A stretch of 64,000 nucleotides of DNA, from the NCBI GenBank assembly GCA_002862805.1, contig PKEA01000013.1, positions 1 through 64,000 on the forward strand, read 5' to 3'. Shown here in pieces: positions 24,453 to 33,850 of the stretch. The position numbers and the translations under genes were made by a program. The stretch's first letter is position 1. Each line of letters starts with the position of its first letter. The stretch is from Flavobacteriaceae bacterium (GTDB taxonomy: Bacteria; Bacteroidota; Bacteroidia; Flavobacteriales; Flavobacteriaceae). Below the pieces are notes generated by a model. It searched no databases. It was not told where the DNA came from and saw nothing but the letters and a program-made list of their open reading frames with translations.

Positions 24453-24944
24453 ATGGAGGCAGAAAAACAAGAGATTATTGAAATGTTTGGAGTACACTTC
24501 GAACAGCTTTATAACATTCCACCTTTAGCAGCCAGGATATTAGGTACATTAATTATTGATGGGTGTAAAAGTGGTTTAACCTTTGAAGAATTAGTTGAAA
24601 AGATGCAAGCTAGTAAAAGTTCAATTTCAACAAACCTAAACTTGCTTCAAAAAATGGATAAAATAAACTATTTCACCAAAATTGGGGATAGAAAAAAATA
24701 TTTTAAAGCCGCTCCTTTAAGTCAACGACTGAATAATTATTTAACCTTAGTAAATAATGAAAAAATTCTAATTGATAAAATTATAAGGTATAGAGAAAAA
24801 AACATCTCTTGCTCACAGGAAGAAATTAATTTGCAAAATAGTTATGCATATCGGGAGCATATGTTAAAAGCGGAACAACTTTTAATGACTACAATAAACA
24901 ATTTTAAAGAAATAGAAATAAAAAATCAATCCAATAAAAAATAG
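24453..24944 (+). CDS. GbsR/MarR-family transcriptional regulator
   Basis: 163 residues from the ATG at 24453; the longer frame from 24417 would start upstream of the -7 box and is rejected. A winged helix-turn-helix domain spans about 15-95, with the recognition region MQASKSSISTNLNLLQKMDKI and the wing FTKIGDRKKYFKAA, followed by a helical dimerisation tail. It is the first gene of an efflux operon; the adaptor gene starts 8 bases after its stop. This arrangement points to an autoregulated repressor whose release by a ligand turns on export. Confidence 0.88.
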   Translation: MEAEKQEIIEMFGVHFEQLYNIPPLAARILGTLIIDGCKSGLTFEELVEKMQASKSSISTNLNLLQKMDKINYFTKIGDRKKYFKAAPLSQRLNNYLTLVNNEKILIDKIIRYREKNISCSQEEINLQNSYAYREHMLKAEQLLMTTINNFKEIEIKNQSNKK

Positions 24945-24951
24945 TATCAAA

Positions 24952-26061
24952 ATGAAAAAGAAAGCATATTTTTTAAGCAGCTTAATACTAACAATTAGCT
25001 TGCTTTCTTGCAACAATAAGCAAGATGTTAAAAAGGAAAATACTCCAATGTCTTATAAGGTCGTTCAAGTATCAAATGAAAACACAACACTTTTAGCAGA
25101 ATATCCAACTAAATTAGAGGGAATTACCGATATAGAAATTCGTCCAAAAGTAGATGGATATATTGAAAAAATCTATGTAGATGAAGGTCAAGAAGTAAAA
25201 AAAGGACAAATACTATTTAAATTAGAAACCCAAACCGCTACTCAAGATGCCGCTGCCGCTAAAGCAAAAGTTGATGCCGCTTTAGTTGAAGTTAACAGAT
25301 TAAAACCACTTGTTGAAAGAAAGATCATTAGTGATGTTCAATTAGCAACAGCTAATGCAAATTTAGCTAATGCAAAAAGCACCTACCAAAGTATAGTTGC
25401 AAGAATTAACTATGCTACAATTAAAAGCCCTGTAAACGGAATTGTAGGAACATTACCTCTAAGAATAGGTAGTTATGTAAGTAGTCAAACCGCAGAACCC
25501 TTAACACGAATTTCAGATATTAGTAAAATATATGCTTACTTTTCAATCAATGAAAAAGAGCAATTAGATATTATGATGAATGCTGAAGGAAAATCATTTC
25601 AAGATAAAATTAAAAAAATGCCAGCAATAAATTTGGTTTTAAGTAATGGATCGATTTATCAAGAAACTGGAAAAATCGAAACTTTCAGCGGTCAAGCAAA
25701 TACACAAACAGGCTCGTTTAATGTAAGAGCTAGTTTTCCAAACCCAAATAAACTTTTGCGTTCTGGAGGTAGTGGAACAATTCAAATTCCTACAAATTTA
25801 AAAGATGTGACTTTAATTCCACAAAGTGCCACTATCGAATTACAAGATAAAAGAATTGCTTTAATTGTTAATAGTGAAAGCAAAGTTAAATTTGTTCCTA
25901 TCGAAGTACGCCCAGTACCAGGTGGAAAATATTTCGTAGTTGATAAAGGATTGAATGCCAATGATAAATATTTAGTTGAAGGTGTCGGTATCATTACAGA
26001 AGGAACTCCAATAAAACCAGAAATTACCAGTTTAAAAGAATTAGATACGCCTAAAAAATAA
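24952..26061 (+). CDS. RND efflux periplasmic adaptor (membrane fusion protein)
   Basis: 369-residue AcrA/MexA-type adaptor that bridges the inner-membrane pump and outer-membrane channel. The lipobox is LTISLLSC with C20, so it is lipid-anchored. Split barrel-sandwich hybrid (IEIRPKVDGYIEKIYVDEGQEVKKGQ and YATIKSPVNGIVG), helical hairpin (about 95-140), beta-barrel (SKIYAYFSINEKEQLDI) and membrane-proximal domain are in the usual order. It is the second gene of the operon, 8 bases after the regulator and 19 before the pump gene. Confidence 0.95.
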   Translation: MKKKAYFLSSLILTISLLSCNNKQDVKKENTPMSYKVVQVSNENTTLLAEYPTKLEGITDIEIRPKVDGYIEKIYVDEGQEVKKGQILFKLETQTATQDAAAAKAKVDAALVEVNRLKPLVERKIISDVQLATANANLANAKSTYQSIVARINYATIKSPVNGIVGTLPLRIGSYVSSQTAEPLTRISDISKIYAYFSINEKEQLDIMMNAEGKSFQDKIKKMPAINLVLSNGSIYQETGKIETFSGQANTQTGSFNVRASFPNPNKLLRSGGSGTIQIPTNLKDVTLIPQSATIELQDKRIALIVNSESKVKFVPIEVRPVPGGKYFVVDKGLNANDKYLVEGVGIITEGTPIKPEITSLKELDTPKK

Positions 26062-26079
26062 TCAAAAAACCAATCAATT

Positions 26080-29000
26080 ATGTTTTCAAAATTTATTGAC
26101 AGACCTGTATTGTCAACGGTAATTTCTATTATTATCGTGATATTGGGAATTTTAGGATTAATTACTCTTCCAGTATCTCAATATCCAGAAATAGCACCTC
26201 CAACGGTTACGGTTTCGGCAAGTTATCAAGGAGCTAGTGCAGAAGTTGTAATGAATTCGGTTGTAATTCCCTTAGAAGAACAAATTAATGGTGTGGAAGA
26301 TATGAGTTACATGACTTCCACGTCTAATAATGATGGTTCTGCCAGCATTAATATTTATTTTAAGTTAGGTACAAATCCAGATTTGGCAGCGGTAAATGTT
26401 CAAAATAGAGTATCTAGAGCAACTTCATTACTTCCACAAGAGGTAACTAAAGCCGGAGTTACCACCTCAAAAAAGCAAAGTGATAATATTTTAATTGTTT
26501 CACTTTACAGTGAAAATCCGGAATATGATGATACGTTTCTTCAAAATTATGCCAACATCAATATTTTACCAAAAATTAAACGTGTAGCTGGAGTTGGAGA
26601 TGCTGTAATATTTGGACAAAGAGATTACTCAATGCGTATTTGGTTAAAACCAGATATCATGGCTTCTTATAGTCTAGTGCCATCGGATATAACTGCTTTG
26701 TTGGCCGAACAAAATATTGAAGCTGCACCTGGACAATTAGGTGAAAGCGGTGATCAAACATTTCAATATGCTTTAAAATATAAAGGAAGATTAAAAAGTA
26801 CAAAGGAGTTTGAAGATATTGTAGTTAAGTCTACTGAAAATGGAGAAGTACTTCGTTTAGGAGATGTGGCTAGAATTGAATTAGGAGCTGTTAGCTATGC
26901 TGGTAGTGCGAATACTAACGGTAATAAATCAGTAGCCATAGCTATTGCTCAAACTGCTGGTTCAAATGCACAAGAAGTAATAGAAGGTTCTTTAAAAGTT
27001 TTAGACAATTCATCAGTTAATTTTCCTAAAGGTGTAAATTATGCAACTTTGATTAATGCTAATGATTTCTTGGAAGAATCTATTTCAAAAGTAATTAGCA
27101 CTTTAATTGAAGCATTTTTATTAGTGTTTTTAGTGGTTTTTGTATTCTTACAAGACTGGAGGTCTACGCTTATTCCTGCTATTTCTGTACCTGTTGCCAT
27201 TGTTGGAACTTTCTTTTTCCTAAGTATATTTGGTTTTACAATTAATTTACTTACACTATTTGCATTAGTACTTGCTGTTGGAATCGTAGTGGATGACGCT
27301 ATTGTAGTTGTGGAAGCCGTGCATGCCAAAATGGAAGCTGGAGAACACGACCCTAAAAAAGCAACTCATAGTGCAATGGGCGATATTAGTAGTGCTATTA
27401 TTTCTATAACCTTGGTTATGTCGGCTGTTTTTATCCCTGTATCATTTATTAGTGGGTCAGCGGGTGTTTTTTATAAGCAATTTGGATTAACCTTAGCTGT
27501 AGCTATTGTTTTATCTGCTGTTAATGCTTTAACATTATCACCTGCATTATGTGCTATTTTCTTAAAGCCTCATAGTGAAGAAGAAAAGAAAAAAGGATTC
27601 TTACAACGTTTTTATACCGCATTTAACGTTGGTTTTGAAGCTACAACTGTAAAATATAAAAGAGGAGTTGAATTTTTTATTAAACGCAAATGGGTTGCCT
27701 TTTTGGGGATTGCTGTTTTTGCAGGAATATTTATTTTACTTTTAAACATTACACCCAAAGCATTTGTGCCAGGGGAAGATACTGGAGCAATTTTATCAGA
27801 TGTTTCACTTCCTCCAGGAACTTCATTAGAACGAACAGAAGAGGTGTTATTGCAAATTGAAAATCAAGTAAAAGATATTCCCGAGATTAAAGAAGTTTTA
27901 CGTATATCTGGTAGAAGTTTAATTAGTGGTACCGGAAGCAATTATGGAATGGTTATCGTAAAACTAAAACCATGGGCTGATCGTCCTGATGCTAACCAAG
28001 AAATTACGGCTGTTGTTGGGGAATTGTTTAAACGTGCATCAGTTGTAAAAGATGCAAAAGTATTGTTTTTTGGACGTCCAACATTGGTAGGGTTTGGATT
28101 TACCAATGGATTTGAATTTCAATTACAAGATCAAAAAGGAGGAACTATTAAAGAATTAAGTGATGTAAATAATAAGTTTTTAGCTGCTTTAAATAGCCGT
28201 CCAGAGATTAAATATGCTGCAACTTCGTTTTCACCTAATTATCCGCAATATCTAATTAACTTAGATGTACCAAATATTAAGAAAGCTGGCTTGTCAGTTA
28301 CAGATGTGTTAGGTACTATGCAAGGGTATTATGGAGGAGTTTACGCTTCTAACTTTAATAAATTCGGAAAACAATATAGGGTTGTTTATCAATCTGACCC
28401 TAAATTTAGAGCTGACCCTGCTTCCTTAAATAGCGTTATGGTACGTAATGATAAAGGCCAAATGGCTCCAATTTCACAATTTGTAACATTGGAAAAAGTA
28501 TTTGGTCCTCAGGCAATTGATCGTTTTAATTTATTTACTTCTGTAAAAGTTACAGGTGCTCCTAATGATGGATTTAGTACTGGAGATGCTATTCAAGCTG
28601 TACAAGAAGTTGCTACTGAGAGTTTACCATTAGGATATGGTTATGAGTTTTCTGGAATGACACGTGAAGAGATCAGTGCTGGAAGTCAAACATTATATAT
28701 TTTTATGTTGTGTTTGATATTTGTGTACTTCTTGTTAGCTGCTCAATATGAAAGTTATATGTTGCCGTTTGCAGTGTTATTATCATTGCCAGTTGGTTTA
28801 GCAGGTGCTTACATTTTTGCCTATTTATTTAATGTAAGTGATAATATTTACCTTCAAATCACTTTGATTATGCTTATAGGTTTATTGGCTAAGAATGCTA
28901 TTTTAATTGTAGAATTTGCAGCAGAAGCCCGTAGAAAAGGTTGGAGTATTGCACAAGCTGCAATTCAAGGAGCTACGGCTCGTTTACGTCCTATTTTGAT

Positions 29001-29226
29001 GACATCGTTTGCCTTTATTCTTGGGTTATTGCCGTTAATGTTAGCAAAAGGTGCTGGAGCTGTTGGAAACAAAGCTATTGGTACTGGAGCAATTGGAGGA
29101 ATGTTAATTGGAACTATTTTAGGGGTTTTTGTTATTCCAGTTTTATTTATCATCTTCCAAACTTTACAAGAAAAAGTTAGTACAAAGACTATTGAAACCA
29201 CTAAAGAAGATACTGAAAATTTATAA
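26080..29226 (+). CDS. RND multidrug efflux pump, inner-membrane subunit (HAE1 type)
   Basis: 1048 residues, the length of AcrB/MexB. Twelve membrane helices are expected; TM1 starts at residue 12 after FSKFIDRPVLSTV. Proton-relay aspartates D405 and D406 are in VGIVVDDAIVVVEAVH, and the C-terminal half carries the lysine of LIGLLAKNAILIVEFA. Porter-domain segments such as PEIAPPTVTVSASYQGASAEVV match hydrophobe/amphiphile exporters. Substrates probably include drugs, dyes or bile-like detergents, but cannot be named. The outer-membrane factor gene starts 10 bases downstream. Confidence 0.96.
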   Translation: MFSKFIDRPVLSTVISIIIVILGILGLITLPVSQYPEIAPPTVTVSASYQGASAEVVMNSVVIPLEEQINGVEDMSYMTSTSNNDGSASINIYFKLGTNPDLAAVNVQNRVSRATSLLPQEVTKAGVTTSKKQSDNILIVSLYSENPEYDDTFLQNYANINILPKIKRVAGVGDAVIFGQRDYSMRIWLKPDIMASYSLVPSDITALLAEQNIEAAPGQLGESGDQTFQYALKYKGRLKSTKEFEDIVVKSTENGEVLRLGDVARIELGAVSYAGSANTNGNKSVAIAIAQTAGSNAQEVIEGSLKVLDNSSVNFPKGVNYATLINANDFLEESISKVISTLIEAFLLVFLVVFVFLQDWRSTLIPAISVPVAIVGTFFFLSIFGFTINLLTLFALVLAVGIVVDDAIVVVEAVHAKMEAGEHDPKKATHSAMGDISSAIISITLVMSAVFIPVSFISGSAGVFYKQFGLTLAVAIVLSAVNALTLSPALCAIFLKPHSEEEKKKGFLQRFYTAFNVGFEATTVKYKRGVEFFIKRKWVAFLGIAVFAGIFILLLNITPKAFVPGEDTGAILSDVSLPPGTSLERTEEVLLQIENQVKDIPEIKEVLRISGRSLISGTGSNYGMVIVKLKPWADRPDANQEITAVVGELFKRASVVKDAKVLFFGRPTLVGFGFTNGFEFQLQDQKGGTIKELSDVNNKFLAALNSRPEIKYAATSFSPNYPQYLINLDVPNIKKAGLSVTDVLGTMQGYYGGVYASNFNKFGKQYRVVYQSDPKFRADPASLNSVMVRNDKGQMAPISQFVTLEKVFGPQAIDRFNLFTSVKVTGAPNDGFSTGDAIQAVQEVATESLPLGYGYEFSGMTREEISAGSQTLYIFMLCLIFVYFLLAAQYESYMLPFAVLLSLPVGLAGAYIFAYLFNVSDNIYLQITLIMLIGLLAKNAILIVEFAAEARRKGWSIAQAAIQGATARLRPILMTSFAFILGLLPLMLAKGAGAVGNKAIGTGAIGGMLIGTILGVFVIPVLFIIFQTLQEKVSTKTIETTKEDTENL

Positions 29227-29235
29227 GTAATTATC

Positions 29236-30627
29236 ATGAAAAAACAACATATAATCAAAGGAAGTCTTTTAGTTTTTACCATGTTTGTAGTACAATCATG
29301 TTTTGTAGCTAAAGATTACAAGAAGCCAGAAGTTAATATAGACAACCTTTATAGAACAGAACAAGCTATAGATAGTACATCTTTAGCAATGGTATCTTGG
29401 GATAAACTTTTTTCTGATCCAAAATTGCAAGGATATATTACTGAAGGTTTGCAAAATAATTTAGACATGAAAATTGCTTTGCAAAATATGGCAGCTGCTG
29501 AAGCCATGATGAAGCAAGGAAAAGCAGGTTATTTTCCAACAATTAATGGAAACGCAACTTGGACACATCAAGAAACTTCAGAGAATAGTCAATTTGGGAC
29601 TTTATTTAGTAGTATAGATCAATATGAATTGTCTGCAAAATTATCTTGGGAAGCTGATATTTGGGGAAAAATAAGAAGTAATAAAAGAGCTTCGGTAGCT
29701 CAATATTTACAAACAGAAGCGGCTAAACAAGCTATTCAAACAGAATTGGTAGCCAACATTGCTTCTTTATATTATCAATTATTAGCTACCGATGCGCAAA
29801 TTAATGTAGTAACTAAAACTATTGAAAACCGAGTTAAAAGTGTTGAAGTAATACAAGCCTTAAAAGAATCTGGAAGCGTAAATGAAGTGGCTGTAAAACA
29901 AACAGAAGCTCAAAAATATGCTACAGAAATCATTTTAAAAGACTTAGAGTATAATCGTAAGGTTTTAGAAAATTCATTTAATCAACTTTTAGGTAAAACA
30001 CCAGGAACTGTTGAACGTTCAATTTTTGAAAATCAAGAAATTAATACCGATATAAAAGTAGGTTTGCCAACTTATTTATTGAGTAAAAGACCCGATGTAA
30101 TTACTGCTGAGCTAAATTTTAGAAACTCATTTGAATTAACTAATGTTGCAAAAAGCTATTTTTATCCTTCGTTAACATTAACTGCAACAGGAGGTTTACA
30201 AGCTCTAGAGTTGGAAGACTGGTTTAGTACTAAATCAATTTTTGCGAACGTAATAACAGGTTTAGCACAACCAATTTTTAATCAACGACAAAACAAAACA
30301 CGTTTAGAAGTTGCCAAGGCAAATCAACAAAAAGCTTATTTGCAATTTGAAAAATCTTTATTAGTAGCAGGTAAAGAAGTTTCCGATGCTTTAGCAAATT
30401 ATGAAAACGAAACTCAAAAGTTAACTATTCGTAAGAAACAATTGGTAGCACTTCAAGCTGCAGCTGATTATTCTGACGAATTGTTAAAGTATGGAATGGT
30501 AAATTATTTAGAAGTTTTAACTGCAAAAGACAATGCTCTAAATACAGAAATAAATTACATAGACAATAAATATAAACAACTTAATGCTGTTATTAATCTC
30601 TATAAAGCATTAGGAGGAGGTAATTGA
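29236..30627 (+). CDS. Outer-membrane efflux lipoprotein (NodT/TolC family)
   Basis: 463 residues. Signal and lipobox: LVFTMFVVQSC with C22, then AKDYKKPEVN, typical of NodT-type factors. Two outer-membrane-efflux repeats follow (about 60-240 and 270-455) with long helices and motifs KAGYFPTINGNATWT, LSWEADIWGKIRSNKRA and YFYPSLTLTATGG. With the adaptor and pump it completes a tripartite exporter. A terminator with a GAAA loop stands directly behind it. Confidence 0.95.
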   Translation: MKKQHIIKGSLLVFTMFVVQSCFVAKDYKKPEVNIDNLYRTEQAIDSTSLAMVSWDKLFSDPKLQGYITEGLQNNLDMKIALQNMAAAEAMMKQGKAGYFPTINGNATWTHQETSENSQFGTLFSSIDQYELSAKLSWEADIWGKIRSNKRASVAQYLQTEAAKQAIQTELVANIASLYYQLLATDAQINVVTKTIENRVKSVEVIQALKESGSVNEVAVKQTEAQKYATEIILKDLEYNRKVLENSFNQLLGKTPGTVERSIFENQEINTDIKVGLPTYLLSKRPDVITAELNFRNSFELTNVAKSYFYPSLTLTATGGLQALELEDWFSTKSIFANVITGLAQPIFNQRQNKTRLEVAKANQQKAYLQFEKSLLVAGKEVSDALANYENETQKLTIRKKQLVALQAAADYSDELLKYGMVNYLEVLTAKDNALNTEINYIDNKYKQLNAVINLYKALGGGN

Positions 30628-30633
30628 TTTAAA

Positions 30634-30658
30634 AAATCCCTGCGAAAGCAGGGATTTT
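30634..30658 (+). terminator. Terminator after the efflux operon
   Basis: AAATCCCTGC (30634-30643), GAAA loop, GCAGGGATTT (30648-30657), then T and AT-rich sequence. The T-tail is short, so read-through into the TetR gene is possible. Confidence 0.8.
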
Positions 30659-30671
30659 AATTTAATTAAAA

Positions 30672-31256
30672 ATGAGAGAAGAAATAATTCAAAAAGCATT
30701 AAATCATTTTCTTAAAAATGGAAGCAAAATTATTACAATGGATGATATTGCTAATGAATTTGGATTGTCTAAAAAAACCCTTTATACTTTATTCAAAAAT
30801 AAAGAAGCTCTCATCACTGAAGCAGTTAATTTATTGTGGAATGATTATTTAAAAGATGTTCAAGAGATACTAGAAAGTGAAGAAAATCCAATTAAAAAAA
30901 TCATCTTAATTTATAAAAGAGCTATTGAAATTGTGAGCAGCATTGAGCCAATATTTATTGTAAGTTTAAAGAAATATCACAATAAAATTATGTGTTTATA
31001 TGTGGCTAATAGAAATGCTTTAATAGATGATTTTATTTTACCTTTATTAGAAAAAGCTCAGAAAGAAAGTCAAATAGACTCAAACGTAAATCTACTCTTA
31101 TTTTGTGAAGTTAATTTCAAATATTTTGATGAAAGAATTTGGAAAAATAATTTTTTACATAAGTATTCAAAAGAAGAAGCATTAGAATATTTCATCACCA
31201 GAAGATTAAAAGGAATTCTTTCAAAAGATTTTTTGTATTTGACGGAAATAAAATAA
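30672..31256 (+). CDS. TetR/AcrR-family transcriptional regulator
   Basis: 194 residues with an N-terminal TetR helix-turn-helix (about 4-50: IIQKALNHFLKNG, ITMDDIANEFGLSKKTLYTLFKNKEALI) and a helical ligand-binding half. It follows the efflux operon behind a weak-tailed terminator and has no promoter of its own that I can see. A second regulator for the same pump, with different ligand, is the likely role. Its stop lies one base from that of the convergent CYTH gene. Confidence 0.88.
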   Translation: MREEIIQKALNHFLKNGSKIITMDDIANEFGLSKKTLYTLFKNKEALITEAVNLLWNDYLKDVQEILESEENPIKKIILIYKRAIEIVSSIEPIFIVSLKKYHNKIMCLYVANRNALIDDFILPLLEKAQKESQIDSNVNLLLFCEVNFKYFDERIWKNNFLHKYSKEEALEYFITRRLKGILSKDFLYLTEIK

Positions 31257-31257
31257 T

Positions 31258-31725
31258 CTACCAATTTTTATAAGGATTTTTACTTAAATAAGCATTATAA
31301 TATCGTTCGTCACCAGTAACTTCTTTTCCAAGCCAACTTGGTTTTTCAAAAGATTCATTTTCATTTGTTAATTCAATCTCTGCAATAACTAAACCTTTAT
31401 TGTCTTTTGCAAAAACGTCTACTTCATAAACATGAACACCAACAATTACTTCATATCTAATTTTATCAATTACACCTTTTTCACATATACTTAATAAATT
31501 TTCAGCATCAGTATAAGAAATTTCTTTTTCCCATTCAAAACGACTTAAACCACTTTCATTGCTTTCTCCTTTGATAGTTAAATAACCATTTTCTCCTTTA
31601 AGACGAATTCTAACGGTTCTTTTCGGGTCAGATGACAAATAACCTTGAACAATTCTATTTCGTGTTTTATATTGCTTTAAAAAAACATCTGAATTTACTA
31701 AAAATTTGCGTTCAATTTCTATCAT
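31258..31725 (-). CDS. CYTH domain protein (triphosphate tunnel metalloenzyme)
   Basis: 155 residues. The E-x-E-x-K motif is at 3-7 (IEIERKFLV), then charged strand residues typical of the triphosphate tunnel: TVRIRLKG, YLTIKGE, RFEWEKEIS, YEVDVF, LVIAEIEL. Small bacterial members act as triphosphatases or adenylate-cyclase-like enzymes; inorganic triphosphatase is the most common activity. The active side chains appear intact. It stands alone on the minus strand and meets the TetR gene tail to tail with one base between them. Confidence 0.88.
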   Translation of the reverse strand: MIEIERKFLVNSDVFLKQYKTRNRIVQGYLSSDPKRTVRIRLKGENGYLTIKGESNESGLSRFEWEKEISYTDAENLLSICEKGVIDKIRYEVIVGVHVYEVDVFAKDNKGLVIAEIELTNENESFEKPSWLGKEVTGDERYYNAYLSKNPYKNW

Positions 31726-31796
31726 GGGTGTTGTTTTTTTTATATTTTCGACTAATTTAAGAAATGATTTTTTAAAATAACTAATTCATTCTATTT

Positions 31797-33827
31797 ATGA
31801 ATGTAAGGCATCAGTTTCAACAGGATAAATCTATCAAGGAACTCTTTGAAAATCATTTCGATAAGGATACTTATGCCGACGAAAAACTATTGTTTTTAGT
31901 TGATTTAATTCATGTCATTAGGCCAAAAAAACCTAAAGAAATTCAACAAGTTTCTTTAATAGATTTCATTAATTTTCTTAAAGATAATCCCGTTTACATT
32001 TCTCTTTTTAGAAATTACTTTAAAACGATAGTAAATAAGAATAAATTTTCTCGACTTTTAACCGATTCTGGAATTCTAAATGATAATCATTTTGTAACTG
32101 AAATTAAAAAAAGAATTTTTGATAAATTTTTACCTTTTCAACCCGAAAAAGGAACGCTACAATTTGTTTTAAATCAGGTTTTTTATTTAAGTACAGATCC
32201 AATTTGGATAAATAAGATTCCTTATAACGAAATTGTAATTGTATACGAATTGTTAGGTTTCAAAGATATTTATGGAAACATAAAAGAAGAAACCCCTTTT
32301 TCTGAAATCATTTTAGCGATGCAAATTTTAGCACAAAGAATGAGTGGAAGAGCTTTAGAAAATGATGTAATAAAAATGGTTCCCGAATATTCTAATTTTG
32401 AAAGTCCTTTTTTAGGTTTTGAAAAAGAATTAAATCATCTAGAACATATTATTCGCACTAATAATTATCATTATATTAATTCATCTGAGCTGGTTTATAA
32501 GCAACTTTTGTTATTACATAAACAATGTGATGATTTTGTAGATAAAGCCTTTTTAAACAGCTCTAAATACGGAATTTCATTAACGGTTAATCAAAGTTTA
32601 CTGCGCATTAGACAACAATTGGTGCGTATTAAAGAATTATTGCCGTTAATAGTAGTTGAAATTGAAGAAGATAAAGTTAGAAACAGCACCTTAATTTTGC
32701 TTAAATTAATTCGATACAATTGTTATAAAAATAATATCAGAAAATTATTTTTAGAAAGCACTCAATTAATTTCTTACGAAATAACTCAACACACAGCAAA
32801 ATCAGGACACAAATACATTACAGATGGTTATAAAGAATATTTTTCAATGTTCTACAAAGCTATAGGTGGTGGATTTATTGTTGGCTTTTTATGTTTATTT
32901 AAGTTGTTGTTTTCAAAAGTAGATACTTCGGCTTTTGGTCATGCTTTTTTATATAGTTTTAATTATGCTTTTGGATTCATTCTAATTTTTTTATTAGGAT
33001 ACACTTTAGCTACAAAACAGCCTGCAATGACAGCTGCAACTATAGCACAAACATTAGAAGAAGGCATGAAAAATAAAAATCAAGCCAATGATAAACATAA
33101 GTCGTTTGCCAAATTATTTGCACGTATATTTCGAACACAATTTATTGCTTTTGTAGGTAATGTGCTTTTTGCTTTTCCTGTTTCTTTACTTCTAATTTGG
33201 TTTTTAGATTTTTTATTAGGAACTAATTTAGCGGAAGCAAAAGCCGAAAAATTAATATCAGATTTAAGTCCCATTCATTCTTTAGCTCTTTTACATGCTG
33301 CAATTGCTGGAGTTTTCTTGTTTTTATCAGGAATTATTTCTGGTAATATTTCTAACAGAAACAAACATTATCAAGTAGCTTATCGTATTCAAGAAAACCC
33401 TTTTTTAAAACAAACTTTTGGAATTCAAAAAACAAAAAGTATATCTAATTGGGTGAATGAAAATTGGGCAGGTGTTGTTTCAAACTTATGGTTTGGAATT
33501 TTTCTTGGAAGCACGGCTTCACTCGGCATTTTCTTTGGTTTAAATTTAGATATTCGTCACATTACTTTTGCTAGTGGAAATTTTGCCTTGGGTTTATACG
33601 GAAGTCATTTTACCATTAATTTTTGGTCGTTTTTTTGGTCTATAATTGGAATTGGCTTAATAGGTTTTATCAATTTTATAGTGAGTTTTACTTTGTCAAT
33701 GCTTTTGGCATTTCGCTCTAGAAATATTCCATTGTCAGAATTGCACTTATTGAATAAATCAATTTTTAATTACTTTAAGAAAGCACCTTTAAACTTCTTT
33801 TTTCCACTAAAAGATAAAGTAATTTAA
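31797..33827 (+). CDS. Membrane protein of the so-called site-specific recombinase family (PF10136-like)
   Basis: 676 residues. The N-terminal 330 residues are soluble and helical (LFLVDLIHVIRPKKPKEIQQ, LRIRQQLVRIKELLPLIVVEIEED). The second half has several clear membrane helices (near 353-375, 385-402, 450-472, 495-515, 560-585, 610-640). The family is named after a Neisseria gene once linked to recombination, but nothing here resembles a recombinase: no tyrosine- or serine-recombinase motif is present. An integral membrane protein of unknown function is the honest call. dinB starts 23 bases after its stop and may be co-transcribed. Confidence 0.75.
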   Translation: MNVRHQFQQDKSIKELFENHFDKDTYADEKLLFLVDLIHVIRPKKPKEIQQVSLIDFINFLKDNPVYISLFRNYFKTIVNKNKFSRLLTDSGILNDNHFVTEIKKRIFDKFLPFQPEKGTLQFVLNQVFYLSTDPIWINKIPYNEIVIVYELLGFKDIYGNIKEETPFSEIILAMQILAQRMSGRALENDVIKMVPEYSNFESPFLGFEKELNHLEHIIRTNNYHYINSSELVYKQLLLLHKQCDDFVDKAFLNSSKYGISLTVNQSLLRIRQQLVRIKELLPLIVVEIEEDKVRNSTLILLKLIRYNCYKNNIRKLFLESTQLISYEITQHTAKSGHKYITDGYKEYFSMFYKAIGGGFIVGFLCLFKLLFSKVDTSAFGHAFLYSFNYAFGFILIFLLGYTLATKQPAMTAATIAQTLEEGMKNKNQANDKHKSFAKLFARIFRTQFIAFVGNVLFAFPVSLLLIWFLDFLLGTNLAEAKAEKLISDLSPIHSLALLHAAIAGVFLFLSGIISGNISNRNKHYQVAYRIQENPFLKQTFGIQKTKSISNWVNENWAGVVSNLWFGIFLGSTASLGIFFGLNLDIRHITFASGNFALGLYGSHFTINFWSFFWSIIGIGLIGFINFIVSFTLSMLLAFRSRNIPLSELHLLNKSIFNYFKKAPLNFFFPLKDKVI

Positions 33828-33850
33828 TAATTTTACAGAAATAGAATTAC

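Noticed and set aside
31797-33827. Mobile element with a site-specific recombinase
   Set aside because: The product is a membrane protein without recombinase motifs, and no attachment sites or cargo surround it.
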